Positions 50,896 to 59,745 of a DNA stretch of 64,000 bases are shown here, in pieces (position 1 is the first letter of the stretch; every line of letters begins with the position of its first letter). The position numbers were made by a program, and so were the translations under genes. Source of the stretch: Pseudomonas izuensis (GTDB taxonomy: Bacteria; Pseudomonadota; Gammaproteobacteria; Pseudomonadales; Pseudomonadaceae); contig NZ_WTFT01000035.1 of NCBI RefSeq assembly GCF_009861505.1, forward strand, positions 1 to 64,000, in the 5' to 3' direction. The notes beneath the pieces were generated by a model. It saw only the letters and a program-made list of their open reading frames with translations. It had not been told where the DNA came from and did not search any database.

Positions 50896-50918
50896 CACTT
50901 GTCTCCGCAACGCGTTGC

Positions 50919-51707
50919 TCAGCGTTGGCCTGGCGGGTTGTCTTTAAGTTGCAGGGCGCGCAGGTTGTGCGGGTCCAGACGCTGGATCAGTTGCAACTGC
51001 TCGGCCGTCGGGGCCGCGGTGGTCGGGCAGTCGTCCGGTACGTGAAGCTCAAACCCTGTGTTGTCCTGTACTTGCGCCGCCGTCACGCCGGGGTGCAGCG
51101 AACGGATGCGCATCTGCCGCTGCGGGCCCTGGAAATCCAGCACGCACAGGTCGGTGATGATCAGGCGGATGTCGATGTCGTCCAGCGACCAGCCACGGGC
51201 CAGGCGAGCCGGGTTGTAGCCGACCGAAGCGACCATATCGACCTCGCCTTCGACGAACACCCGGCGGTTATGGCTCGGCACGCAGAACGAGTTGGCGTGG
51301 CTGATCGAGTTGCCGGGGAAGCCGCGCACACCGAGCATCTGCGCCTTGGGCTTGGCGTAGTCACCGATGCAGGAAATGTTGGCCTGGCCGAAACGGTCGA
51401 TCTGGGTCGGGCCCACCAGTGCATGACGCTTGCCGCCCCAGACGTTGTCGAAAATCCGCGAGAAGCCCATCCAGCTGTCGCGCTTGGGTTCGTAGCCATT
51501 GCGTGCGCCCAAGGGCACCGGTTCGGCAACCATGTAGGCTTCGGAATCAGTCATCAGCAGTTGCGGGTTGCTGGTGAGCATGGCCAGTGACGCGGCCAGG
51601 CGCGGGATCACGCCGATGCCGCTGGCCAACACTTCGCCGTCTTCGCGCCAGGCTTCAGAGGCCGCGCAGATCATCAACTCGGCGAGGCTATAAGTAGTCG
51701 TGTTCAT
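50919..51707 (-). CDS. ipdB: CoA-transferase-fold ring hydrolase, beta subunit (IpdB)
   Basis: A 262-residue class I CoA-transferase beta-type subunit. With IpdA it hydrolyses the remaining carbocycle of the steroid C/D-ring CoA ester (COCHEA-CoA) in Mycobacterium, rather than moving CoA. The place of the SENG motif of true transferases reads SEAY (Glu56), and it lies beside MVAEPVPLGARNGYEPK. It follows ipdA by 12 bases. The C. testosteroni equivalents are ScdL1/L2. The steroid assignment rests on the neighbours. Confidence 0.85.
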   Translation of the reverse strand: MNTTTYSLAELMICAASEAWREDGEVLASGIGVIPRLAASLAMLTSNPQLLMTDSEAYMVAEPVPLGARNGYEPKRDSWMGFSRIFDNVWGGKRHALVGPTQIDRFGQANISCIGDYAKPKAQMLGVRGFPGNSISHANSFCVPSHNRRVFVEGEVDMVASVGYNPARLARGWSLDDIDIRLIITDLCVLDFQGPQRQMRIRSLHPGVTAAQVQDNTGFELHVPDDCPTTAAPTAEQLQLIQRLDPHNLRALQLKDNPPGQR

Positions 51708-51719
51708 CGAAAGGCTTCC

Positions 51720-52607
51720 TCAGAAAATCGGCAACGGCAGTTCACGGATGGCAGCCAGGCCGCCGACCTTGTCCAGGTACTGTTCGTGGGTGCAGTCAAC
51801 GTAGTCACGGACGTAGCCCTGCCAGCCATCGGCCGCCTGGACCGTGGCGTTGTAAGCCTTGAAGTGCGCGACGTCGAAGCCATACAGCGGCGCGCAGGAC
51901 GACGGATGCGCCCCGCCCGGCACGTGGGCCACGGCAGTGGTCAGGTTGCGTTCCCAGAACACCTGATGCGCCAGTGCCGGATCGCGGTGGAAATACGCGC
52001 TGTCCACCAGCTCATCGCAGGTCACGTAGCTGTGGGTTGCCGCGCGCACGAACAGGTCGTCCATGTAGTGATCCGGACCACTGATCTGGCATACGCCGCG
52101 CGCATCGGCGCGGTCGACGTGCACCAGCGCCGCGTCGAGCTTGAGTGCGGGCATGGCGACCCAATCCTTGCCATCGGCATAGGGTGAGGCGATCAATTTG
52201 ATCTGCGGGTTGTGCCGCAGCACATCGGTGCCCAGGCCCACCGCCGTCGGAATGAACGGCACGTTCATCGCCGCCGCCCGCAGCCCGAGCAACAGCATGC
52301 CTTCGTCGATCTCCATCACTTCCAGCGCCGCTTCCTGGCGTGCCTTGCGGAAGTACGGTTCCAGAGGAATGAAATCCAGCGAGACGAAGGCGAATATCAG
52401 TTTCTTGATCTTGCCCGCCGCGCAGAGCATGCCGACATCCGCACCACCGTAGGCGACCACGGTGAGGTCCTTGAGGTCCGAGCGCAGAATCTCGCGCACC
52501 AGGGCCATGGGTTTGCGCCGCGGACCCCAGCCACCGATGCCGATGGTCATGCCGTCACGCAGCTGGCCGACGATCTCGGCCGTGGTCATTTGCTTGTTCA
52601 AGGTCAT
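51720..52607 (-). CDS. ipdA: CoA-transferase-fold ring hydrolase, alpha subunit (IpdA)
   Basis: A 295-residue class I CoA-transferase alpha-type subunit (GMTIGIGGWGPRRKPMALV and later GLRAAAMNVPFIPTAVGLGTD). It pairs with IpdB in opening the last steroid ring. The start at 52607 has GAGGAG 2-7 bases upstream. A second ATG at 52616 overlaps the hsaC stop (ATGA) and could also be used. The longer upstream frame overlaps hsaC and is rejected. Tight coupling with hsaC suggests both ends of the steroid are degraded from one transcript. Confidence 0.86.
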   Translation of the reverse strand: MTLNKQMTTAEIVGQLRDGMTIGIGGWGPRRKPMALVREILRSDLKDLTVVAYGGADVGMLCAAGKIKKLIFAFVSLDFIPLEPYFRKARQEAALEVMEIDEGMLLLGLRAAAMNVPFIPTAVGLGTDVLRHNPQIKLIASPYADGKDWVAMPALKLDAALVHVDRADARGVCQISGPDHYMDDLFVRAATHSYVTCDELVDSAYFHRDPALAHQVFWERNLTTAVAHVPGGAHPSSCAPLYGFDVAHFKAYNATVQAADGWQGYVRDYVDCTHEQYLDKVGGLAAIRELPLPIF

Positions 52608-52612
52608 GCTCC

Positions 52613-53509
52613 TCATTGACGACCGACGCTGAAATCGTGGCCCCAGTGGCTGACCACGGTGCTTTCGAACGGCGTATGGCGATCCCAGTCGACCACCAGG
52701 CCATCGCAGCCGTACTCCAGATCGAACCCGGACGGCGTCTTGATGTAGAAGGAAATCATCTGGTCGTTGGTGTGCTGACCGAGAGTCGCCGAGAGCTTCA
52801 CGCCGTTGGCGTGCACCCGGTCCAGGGCGCGACCGACTTCGTCCAGCGCGTTGACCTCGACCATCATGTGCACGCAACCGTGGGGCATCGGGCATTCGAA
52901 AATCGCCAGCGAGTGATGCCGGCCGTTGTTGCAGTGCAGGAAGTGGATGCGCTTTTGCGGCTCGGCCGGGTCCGGGGTGAAGCGGACTTTCATCAGGTCC
53001 GACAGGCCGAAGCCGAGTACCTGCTCGTAGAAATCCCGGCAGCGTTCGAAGCTCGGCGCCGGCAGTACCACGTGGCCCATGCCCAGATCGTTGGTGACGA
53101 AACCCTTGACCCCGACTGGCGAGACGAAACGGGCGAAGTCTTGCAACGGCCCCCAGAACAGCTCGTGCCGATTGCCATCCGGGTCGCTGAAGTGCACCAG
53201 CTCCTGGACCTTGCGCAGATCGGCTTCGGCGGTTGTGCCGCGGGTGACTTGCACATCGGCTTGCTGCAGTTCGCTGATCGCCTGTTCGAGCGCCGCCTTT
53301 CCGGCCACTTCCCAGCCGCAGGCACCGAAGCCGTTCTCGGCATTTTTCTGCACCAGCATGCGGTAATGACGATCGTCCATTTTCAGGTACAGATGCTCAC
53401 CGTTATCGTCGCCGGTGACCATCATCCCCAGCACCTGGCTTGCGTAATGACGCCACTGCGCCAGGTCGCTGGACAACAGGGTGACGTAACCCAGACCACG
53501 GATATCCAT
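52613..53509 (-). CDS. hsaC: Extradiol ring-cleavage dioxygenase HsaC/TesB-like
   Basis: A 298-residue two-domain vicinal-oxygen-chelate dioxygenase of the BphC type. The Fe(II) ligands are visible as His146 (MGHVVL), His214 (CVHMMVEV) and Glu265 (FDLEYG). It would meta-cleave the catechol 3,4-DHSA made by HsaAB. Biphenyl-type substrates are the alternative, but the surrounding genes are for steroids. The expected next enzyme, hydrolase HsaD, is not in this window. The stop is shared with a possible ATG of ipdA. Confidence 0.87.
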   Translation of the reverse strand: MDIRGLGYVTLLSSDLAQWRHYASQVLGMMVTGDDNGEHLYLKMDDRHYRMLVQKNAENGFGACGWEVAGKAALEQAISELQQADVQVTRGTTAEADLRKVQELVHFSDPDGNRHELFWGPLQDFARFVSPVGVKGFVTNDLGMGHVVLPAPSFERCRDFYEQVLGFGLSDLMKVRFTPDPAEPQKRIHFLHCNNGRHHSLAIFECPMPHGCVHMMVEVNALDEVGRALDRVHANGVKLSATLGQHTNDQMISFYIKTPSGFDLEYGCDGLVVDWDRHTPFESTVVSHWGHDFSVGRQ

Positions 53510-53653
53510 GGATGCACTCCTCGTTTTGCTCAGGCCGTGCCGCCCTTCGGCGACTGCCGGGGGAGACTTTATGTGGGCCTATTCAAACGGGTTCGGGGAG
53601 GGGCAACATCGTCCAATGGGACTAGCGAAAATGATTGGCCACGCATAAAAAAA

Positions 53654-53746
53654 CTGTAGGAGCTGGCTTGCCAGCGAAGGCGGCGCATCAAGCAACATGG
53701 ATGTTGTCTGACACGGCGCCTTCGCCGGCAAGCCGGCTCCTACAGG
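53654..53746. repeat. REP doublet, GCTGGCTTGCCAGC subtype
   Basis: CTGTAGGAGCTGGCTTGCCAGCGAAGG and the related inverse GCCTTCGCCGGCAAGCCGGCTCCTACAG. It is upstream of hsaC and downstream of the LLM gene. It is a third REP core variant. Confidence 0.9.
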
Positions 53747-53784
53747 TTCCTGTGGCGGATGCAAAGTCCGCAAACAACACAAAA

Positions 53785-53880
53785 CCTGTGGGAGCGCGGC
53801 TTGCCCGCGATGGCGGTGTGTCAGTCGACATTGATGTTGTCTGACACAGTGCCTTCGCGAGCAGGCTCGCTCCCACAGGG
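53785..53880. repeat. REP doublet, mixed halves
   Basis: The left half is CCTGTGGGAGCGCGGCTTGCCCGCGATGG, and the right half is CCTTCGCGAGCAGGCTCGCTCCCACAGG. The two halves belong to different core variants, so it is either a recombinant or two independent insertions. It is immediately downstream of the LLM gene. Confidence 0.9.
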
Positions 53881-53900
53881 AATACGATCAATGTCCGCCA

Positions 53901-55022
53901 TCAACCCTTGCGAAAATGCGGAATCACTTTTTCGCCGATATTCTTCAGGGTTTCGAGCTGCGCCCACTGCGGCACGGTGCCCATCTGGCAGATGAACAGG
54001 ATCTCGTCGGCGCCAGCATCGATCAGGCGTTGTACGTAGCCGATGCAATCCTCGACGGTGCCGTAGGCGTGGTTGGGGTTCATCATCGCCATGGTTGGGT
54101 CGGAGAAGTCGACGCTGACTTCTTCCGAGGCGAAGCGCGACTTGATCACGCTCTGGCCGTTGCCATCGACGAAGGTGTCGTCCTTCCATTTTTCCGGGTC
54201 AGGACGCTCGCCACCGCCGTACCAGTAGCCCAGGGATTCCATGAAGTAACGCTGGCCACGGATACCGATACGCCGTGCCTCTTCGTTGTCCTCCAGCACG
54301 ATCGCCGGGCACAGCGCGGCGATGTGACGGTTAGGACGGAAGCCCACTTGCTTCTTCTCATCGCGGTTGTCGTAGGCCGTGTGATACACCTCGACCTTCT
54401 TGGCGATTTCTTCCGGACCACCAAAGCCCAGTACCAGCGCACCCATACCGCGACCGCCAGCATTTTTCAGCGACTCGGTGTTGGTGCACGCCAGGTACAT
54501 CGGCGGGTGTGGATCCTGATACGGCTTTGGATGGATCGGACGCTTGGGGATCTGCACGAAGTCGCCGTTGTGCTCGATTTCGTCCTGCACGAACATTTTC
54601 GGGATCAGGTACATCATCTCGTCGATCTGCGGCTGCAAGGTCGCCAGGTCGTAGCCGAAGGTGCCGGCCTCCTGCTGGGTGCCGCCCTTGCCCACGCCAA
54701 AGTGCACACGGCCCTTGGACAGCAGGTCAAGGGTGGCGATGCGTTCTGCGACTTTCACCGGGTGGTTCATCGCCGGCGGCAGGCAGACCACGCCGTGGCC
54801 GATGCCGATACGCTCGGTCTTGCCGGCCACGAACGCCAGCATGGTTTCCGGCGCAGACATGTGCGAGTAGTTGCTCAGTGCGGTGTGTTCCACGCACCAG
54901 AAGGTGTCGAAGCCGAGCTTGTCGGCCAGCACCGCCTGCTCAACGGTGTCCTGGAAAATCTTGCGGTCGCCTTCGCGGCTGGAGTCCACCGTCTGGGCTT
55001 CGTAAATCAGGGAAAATTTCAT
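53901..55022 (-). CDS. LLM-class (luciferase-like) flavin oxidoreductase
   Basis: A 373-residue TIM-barrel flavoprotein. The N-terminus MKFSLIYEAQ and FDTFWCVEHTALSNYSHMSAPETMLAFVAGKTERI-type region are hallmarks of bacterial luciferase-like monooxygenases (words kept short: WCVEHTALSNY). Later PPMYLACTN and GTVEDCIGYVQRLIDAGADEI-type barrel strands follow. These enzymes oxidise with FMNH2 and O2. A steroid substrate is implied by position between hsaA and hsaC, but no standard step of the aerobic 9,10-seco pathway needs it. A reductase to supply FMNH2, HsaB, lies nearby. Confidence 0.85.
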   Translation of the reverse strand: MKFSLIYEAQTVDSSREGDRKIFQDTVEQAVLADKLGFDTFWCVEHTALSNYSHMSAPETMLAFVAGKTERIGIGHGVVCLPPAMNHPVKVAERIATLDLLSKGRVHFGVGKGGTQQEAGTFGYDLATLQPQIDEMMYLIPKMFVQDEIEHNGDFVQIPKRPIHPKPYQDPHPPMYLACTNTESLKNAGGRGMGALVLGFGGPEEIAKKVEVYHTAYDNRDEKKQVGFRPNRHIAALCPAIVLEDNEEARRIGIRGQRYFMESLGYWYGGGERPDPEKWKDDTFVDGNGQSVIKSRFASEEVSVDFSDPTMAMMNPNHAYGTVEDCIGYVQRLIDAGADEILFICQMGTVPQWAQLETLKNIGEKVIPHFRKG

Positions 55023-55145
55023 GGTTGATCCTTGTGCTTATTTGGGTGCGCAGTCGGCGCCAGAGACCTGTGCCTTGCGCCCATGCTCGGGTATTGGCAG
55101 GGCGCTCGAATCACGCAAACGGACTAGCTGATTCAGCAGAAACCA

Positions 55146-56330
55146 TCAGAGGAAAAAGTCATTGCTGTCCTGCCCCATGCTCACCCCGCCCAGGTTCCAC
55201 GCATACTTGGCCGGGCTGTTGGCGACGTGGGCACGGCCGGTGTGAATGTCGCGGAAGGCGCGGTTGATCGGGTGGCTGCGGAAGATCGTCGAGGCGCCGC
55301 TGTTGAACATCAGCTCGCCGACAGCCTTGGCGCACTTGTCGGCCACCAGCGCCGAGTCGTAACGCATCTTCACCCGCTCGGGCATGCTCAATGGCTCGCC
55401 CTTCTGCGCACGATCGAGCATTAGGGCGAAGTTGCGATGCAGCACGGTCTTGCACTCATCGACGCAGACCATGGCGTTGGCCAGCGCTGATTGCGCAGCC
55501 GGGTCCTGGACCATCTTGCGCCCGTCATTGACCCCGACCCGCGCGCGGTTGTGCTCGACAAACTGATCCACTGCGCCTTGCAGGGCACCGATGGCCGACG
55601 AGGAAACGGCACGTACGAAAATCTGCCCGAACGGCAGGCGGAACAGCGGCGCGGTGTTCACCGCATTACCCGGGCTGTTCTGCATGAAGCCGTCGAAGGC
55701 GCGATGGGTGCGGTACTCGGGAACGAAAGCGTTCTCCACCAGAATGTCGTGGGAGCCGGTGGCTTCCAGGCCCATGACGTTCCAGTTGTCGAGAATCCGG
55801 TAGTCACTGCGCGGCACCAGGAAGGTCCGGTAATCCGGCGCCCCACCCGCCTCCTCCGGCGGTACCAGTGCACCGAGGAATACCCAGTCGCAATGCTTGC
55901 TGCCGGACGAAAAGCCCCAGCGCCCGCTCAACTTGAAACCACCCTCGACCCGCTCGACCTTGCCCACCGGCATATAGGAAGACGAGATCAGCACGCTGGA
56001 ATCATCGCCCCAGACATCCTGCGCAGCGCGGTCATCGAACAACGCCAGTTGCCAGTTGTGGATCGCCACCACCCCCAGCACCCAGGCCGACGACATGCAG
56101 CCTTCGGCAAGGGTCATCTGCACGTCGAAAAAGTCCTTGGGCTCCAGCTCATAACCTTCCCAGCGCGAGGGCTGGAGGATGCGGAAGAACCCGGCGTCCT
56201 GGAAATCCTTCAGGGTTTCTTCGGGCAACTGCCCGGCCTGAGCGGCGTTCAGGGCGCGTTCACGCAGGATCGGTACCAGCTCGCGGGCACGTTGGCTCAG
56301 ACGCTGGCGAATCAGGTCTTGGTTGAGCAT
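55146..56330 (-). CDS. hsaA: Flavin-dependent 3-HSA hydroxylase, oxygenase component HsaA
   Basis: A 394-residue protein with the acyl-CoA dehydrogenase fold, of the group of two-component flavin monooxygenases (HsaA, HpaH-like, DszC-like). WEGYELEPKDFFDVQMTLA and MGLEATGSHDILVE are typical. It would hydroxylate the phenolic ring of the 9,10-secosteroid 3-HSA to the catechol cleaved by HsaC, using FMNH2 from the divergent hsaB product. True acyl-CoA dehydrogenase function is unlikely from sequence. The ATG at 56330 is the family start; the open frame beyond it is not coding. Confidence 0.87.
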   Translation of the reverse strand: MLNQDLIRQRLSQRARELVPILRERALNAAQAGQLPEETLKDFQDAGFFRILQPSRWEGYELEPKDFFDVQMTLAEGCMSSAWVLGVVAIHNWQLALFDDRAAQDVWGDDSSVLISSSYMPVGKVERVEGGFKLSGRWGFSSGSKHCDWVFLGALVPPEEAGGAPDYRTFLVPRSDYRILDNWNVMGLEATGSHDILVENAFVPEYRTHRAFDGFMQNSPGNAVNTAPLFRLPFGQIFVRAVSSSAIGALQGAVDQFVEHNRARVGVNDGRKMVQDPAAQSALANAMVCVDECKTVLHRNFALMLDRAQKGEPLSMPERVKMRYDSALVADKCAKAVGELMFNSGASTIFRSHPINRAFRDIHTGRAHVANSPAKYAWNLGGVSMGQDSNDFFL

Positions 56331-56556
56331 TGTTATTGTTCTCCTCTGTTCACCCCATCCGCCGGGGCGCGCGTGCAGCGGGGCCCGAACAGCGCCCCCT
56401 GCGTGGCATTCAAGCAATGCGCGGCGGGAGGGGCATCCCTCAAACGGACCATGCCGGGTGGAGAATGGAAAAGATCAGAGATTGGCTCGCTCGCCGCAGT
56501 TCCCCTGTGGGAGCAAAGCTTGCTCGCGATGGCTATGTGTCAGGCGATGTGGATTT

Positions 56557-56642
56557 TGATGGTGCACATATCCGTTGCTGCGGTAACGGCCACCTAGGGT
56601 TCCGCTCTTACAGCGGGTTACTTTGAAAAGCGCAAAGTAACC
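56557..56642 (-). repeat. Dispersed intergenic repeat, copy B (inverted) with hairpin
   Basis: On the minus strand it reads CGCTGTAAGAGCGG, then GGCCGTTACCGCAGCAACGG and ATATGTGCACCATC, matching copies A and C. At its 5' side is a perfect 10-bp hairpin GGTTACTTTG / CAAAGTAACC (56616-56642). Confidence 0.8.
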
Positions 56643-56698
56643 AAACGCTCTTGCCCCACCACTCGGTGCCTCGCCCAGGCTCGGCATGCCCTCACTCC

Positions 56699-56787
56699 GG
56701 CATTGCTCCGTGGGTCGCCGCGATGGGCCATCCCTGGCCCAGCGCGGCTAAACCGGCGTCCTGCCGGTTTACCCACGGAGCAATGCC
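56699..56787. repeat. Three-arm structured repeat element
   Basis: A 17-bp perfect inverted repeat, GGCATTGCTCCGTGGGT (56699-56715) and its complement (56771-56787), encloses two perfect hairpins: TGGGCCA/TGGCCCA (56724-56741) and AAACCGGC/GCCGGTTT (56750-56770). Single-stranded DNA or RNA of either strand would fold into a three-way junction. No protein-coding signal was seen. Confidence 0.8.
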
Positions 56788-57336
56788 TGCGTTCGGCCAG
56801 CGTGGTTTAACGGGGCGCCCAGATCAAAAGCCAAAGCGAGGCGGCCTGACAGCCGACCTGATTTCGCGGACACCCCCAATCCCCTGTGGGAGCTGGCTTG
56901 CCAGCGATGGACGTGAATGATGACGCGTGCTGCCTGGATGCCCGCGTTGTCTGGACGTTTTTCGCGAGCAGGCTCGCTCCTACAGTGGAAAGCGTTCATC
57001 CGCAAACTCAGGTCGGCTGTGAGGCCGCCTTCGCTGCAATGCGGCGCCCCGACAAGCCAGCTCCCACAGGGGACGGTGTACACCTGCTTCTCACCACTCA
57101 ACAGGCCGAGCGTTAGCTCGCCTGCAAGCTTTTGATTTTGATCTACCCGCCCCATCGGAAGGCTGAGTGGAGGTGTTCATCCGGGGAGTGGCGCGCAGCG
57201 CCGTTCGACGCAGTCGAACACGCTGCATGTAGGTGCAGCGAAGCCAACCGGAGGGCAGTGTCCCCGGATGGATGCCGGAGCGAAGGAACCCCGAGCCTTG
57301 GCGAGGGGCCGGACGCCGGGGCGAGCCTTTTTGGGT

Positions 57337-57425
57337 ACTTTTTTGGCGTTTGAAAAAAGTGCCTCGCCGTAAGGGCGAAACCACCAGCCGCCGTTACCGC
57401 AGCAACGGATATGTACTCAATCAAC
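57337..57425 (+). repeat. Dispersed intergenic repeat, copy C
   Basis: An 8-bp hairpin ACTTTTTT/AAAAAAGT (57337-57360) leads into CTCGCCGTAAGGGCGAAACC, GCCGTTACCGCAGCAACGG and ATATGTACTCAATC. It is directly oriented relative to copy A and inverted relative to copy B. Confidence 0.8.
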
Positions 57426-57540
57426 CAAGAACCTGGTCGGCCCAAAAGCCGCCAAGACCTAGTCCCCTCGGACGATGTTCCAGATGGACACCAGCGCAAG
57501 AATCCATCGCACTCCATGCACAACAAAAAGGCCCCGTGCG

Positions 57541-58056
57541 ATGAACGACATCAATCTGAAAGCCGACATGCTCCAGGCCATGCGCCGCCTGGCCAAGTCA
57601 GTCACCATTATCAGCACCAGCAACGGCTCCGAACGTTTCGCCATGGCCGCCACGGCGGTTGACTCCCTGAGCACCGAACCGCCGTCGCTGCTGATCTGCG
57701 TCAACAAGACCGCCTCGCCCCATGCCGCCCTGGCGACCGGCGCGGATTTTTGCGTGAACATCCTCGGGGTCGAACAACAGGACCTGGCGCACCTGTGCAG
57801 CGGCGCGATCAAGGGCGAGGCGCGCTTCGATCGGGGCAACTGGCTGACCAGTGCCGGCGGCATTCCTTATCTGGGCGACGCTCAGTCGGCGATCCTCTGC
57901 CGTCAGGACGGCCACTTCAGCTACGGCACCCACACCATATTCATCGGGCGCATCCTGCAAATCCACACCAGTGATGCCATCACCCCGCTGGTCTATCTCG
58001 ACGGCAGCTACACCACCACTGCCAAGCCGACACCCTCCTTCGCTGTCGCTGGCTGA
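57541..58056 (+). CDS. hsaB: Flavin reductase component HsaB
   Basis: A 171-residue flavin reductase-like protein (FMN-binding split barrel). The N-terminus AMRRLAKSVTIISTSNGSERF and the middle SLLICVNKTASPHAAL are hallmarks of two-component monooxygenase reductases. It reduces FMN with NAD(P)H and passes it to HsaA, and perhaps to the LLM protein. The ATG at 57541 is chosen because the conserved part begins there; the upstream frame is repeat-derived. It is first in a plus-strand unit with the KstD-like gene 9 bases downstream. Confidence 0.86.
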   Translation: MNDINLKADMLQAMRRLAKSVTIISTSNGSERFAMAATAVDSLSTEPPSLLICVNKTASPHAALATGADFCVNILGVEQQDLAHLCSGAIKGEARFDRGNWLTSAGGIPYLGDAQSAILCRQDGHFSYGTHTIFIGRILQIHTSDAITPLVYLDGSYTTTAKPTPSFAVAG

Positions 58057-58065
58057 GGCCCGAAC

Positions 58066-59745
58066 ATGGACGGCCTGAACGGGTTGACGGCGTTGCGAGT
58101 GAACAGCGCCGAGCAGTTGAGCTGGGATGATCGCTGCGACTTGCTGATCGTCGGTTTCGGCGGGGCCGGCGCCTGTGCTGCCATCGAAGCCGCCAGCCGT
58201 GGCCTGGCGGTGCTGGCGCTGGACCGCTTCGAAGGGGGTGGTGCCACAGCATTGAGCGGTGGCGTGGTGTATGCCGGCGGAGGAACGCCGTACCAGCGTC
58301 AGGCGGGTTACGAAGACACCGACGAAGCCATGTTCAATTACCTGCGCCACGAAGTCGGTGACGCCGTCAGCAGCCGGACGCTGAAGGAATTCTGCGAAGG
58401 CAGTCGCGCACAACTAGCCTGGCTCGAGCGCCACGGCGTCGCCTTCGAGTCCAGTGTTCCGCCGCACAAGACCTCATACCCGAGCGATCAGTACTACCTC
58501 TATTACTCCGGCAACGAAGCCGTGCCGGCCTATGCCGCCAGCGCCAAACCGGCGCCCCGCGGGCACCGCACCAAAGGCCCGGGCATGTCCGGCGCCAGCC
58601 TGTTTGCCCCGCTCAAGGCCAGCGCCTTGCGCCAAGGTGCACGGTTGCGCAGTCAATGCGAAGTGCGTCGCCTGGTGCTCGATCACAACGATCAGGTACT
58701 CGGCGTCGAAGCCTGGCAGCTGCTACCGGGCAGCCGCGCCGCCCGGCAACATGCGCGCCTGTCGCGTTGGGCCGCCGCCATTCATATGTACGCCCCGGCC
58801 CTGGCCGACCGCTTGCGCGCTCGTCAAAAACGCATCGAACAAACTCATGCCAAACGCCAACTGATCCGCGCCGAACACGCGGTGCTGCTGAGCAGCGGCG
58901 GTTTTATCTTCAACCGCGAATGGGTGGACAAGCATGCCCCGCAGTACCTGGCCGGCTTTCCGCTGGGCACCACTGGCTGTAACGGCGCCGGCATCGCCCT
59001 GGGCCAGAGCGCCGGTGGCAGCGTGGCGCGAATGGACAAGGTCAGCGCCTGGCGCTTCATCAATCCGCCCTTGGCTTGGGCCCGAGGGCTGATCGTCAAC
59101 GGGCGCGGCCAGCGCTACGCCAACGAAGAAATCTACGGCGCGACCCTCGGCCACGCGATGGTCGAAGAACAGGACGGCCGCGCCATCCTGATCCTCAACC
59201 GGGCACTGGTGCGCGAGGCATTGCGTCAAGTCGGGCCGGGCAAGGTGTGGAATTTCCAGCGCCTGCCAGTGCTGCTCAACCTGCTGTTCAACGCCAAGCG
59301 CAGCAACAGCCTGGCCGCGTTGGCCAAGCGCTGCAACCTGCCTCCCGAACTGCTGCGCCAAAGTGTCGAGCGCTATACCCGAGCAGCGCAGGGCGTAATT
59401 GCCGATGAGTTCGGCAAGTCCGGGGCGATGCTCGCCAACCTCGAACAAGGCCCGTGGTACGCCCTCGACCTGTCGTTCGACAGCAAACTCTTCCCCTGCC
59501 CGGTCATTACCCTCGGCGGGCTGAAGGTGTGCGAGCGCAGCGGCCGGGTACTGGACCACGCCGACGTGCCGATCCACGGCCTGTACAGCGCGGGCCGCAA
59601 CGCGGTCGGGGTCGCTTCCAACCTTTATGTCTCCGGCCTGTCGCTGGCCGATTGCATCTATTCCGGTCGCCGGGCTGCCGCCCACGTGGCCGACCAAATC
59701 GCACTTCAAACCACAGGATCAGGAGAACAACAATGCAACGTGTAG
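58066..59745 (+). CDS. FAD-dependent 3-ketosteroid dehydrogenase-like protein
   Basis: A 559-residue flavoprotein of the fumarate reductase/KstD family. The dinucleotide-binding loop GFGGAGACAAIEAASRG (about 30-46) and the substrate/FAD end SAGRNAVGVASNLYVSGLSLAD are clear. The family contains both delta-1 dehydrogenases (KstD/TesH) and delta-4(5alpha) dehydrogenases (TesI); sequence alone does not separate them here. It would introduce a ring A double bond, which primes ring B opening together with KshAB. It starts 9 bases after hsaB and overlaps the next SDR gene by 13 bases. Confidence 0.83.
   Translation: MDGLNGLTALRVNSAEQLSWDDRCDLLIVGFGGAGACAAIEAASRGLAVLALDRFEGGGATALSGGVVYAGGGTPYQRQAGYEDTDEAMFNYLRHEVGDAVSSRTLKEFCEGSRAQLAWLERHGVAFESSVPPHKTSYPSDQYYLYYSGNEAVPAYAASAKPAPRGHRTKGPGMSGASLFAPLKASALRQGARLRSQCEVRRLVLDHNDQVLGVEAWQLLPGSRAARQHARLSRWAAAIHMYAPALADRLRARQKRIEQTHAKRQLIRAEHAVLLSSGGFIFNREWVDKHAPQYLAGFPLGTTGCNGAGIALGQSAGGSVARMDKVSAWRFINPPLAWARGLIVNGRGQRYANEEIYGATLGHAMVEEQDGRAILILNRALVREALRQVGPGKVWNFQRLPVLLNLLFNAKRSNSLAALAKRCNLPPELLRQSVERYTRAAQGVIADEFGKSGAMLANLEQGPWYALDLSFDSKLFPCPVITLGGLKVCERSGRVLDHADVPIHGLYSAGRNAVGVASNLYVSGLSLADCIYSGRRAAAHVADQIALQTTGSGEQQCNV

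Larger units (their letters stand above)
56331..57540. other. Repeat-rich divergent spacer between hsaA and hsaB
   Basis: A 1210-base region without a supported gene. From left to right: a possible hsaA promoter region (56331-56500), a REP half (56503-56530), an inverted dispersed repeat with hairpin (56557-56642), a three-arm structured element (56699-56787), REP halves (56882-56909, 56957-56985, about 57022-57071), the direct dispersed repeat (57337-57425) and the hsaB leader. Related words (AGATCAAAAGC at 56819 and its inverse near 57131-57142) suggest that larger parts are inverted copies. Small open frames here are shadows of the repeats. Confidence 0.75.

Noticed and set aside
57091..57384. 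Open frames on both strands within the repeat spacer
   Set aside because: They follow the dispersed repeat and REP sequence, have no ribosome site, and their residues are low in complexity.
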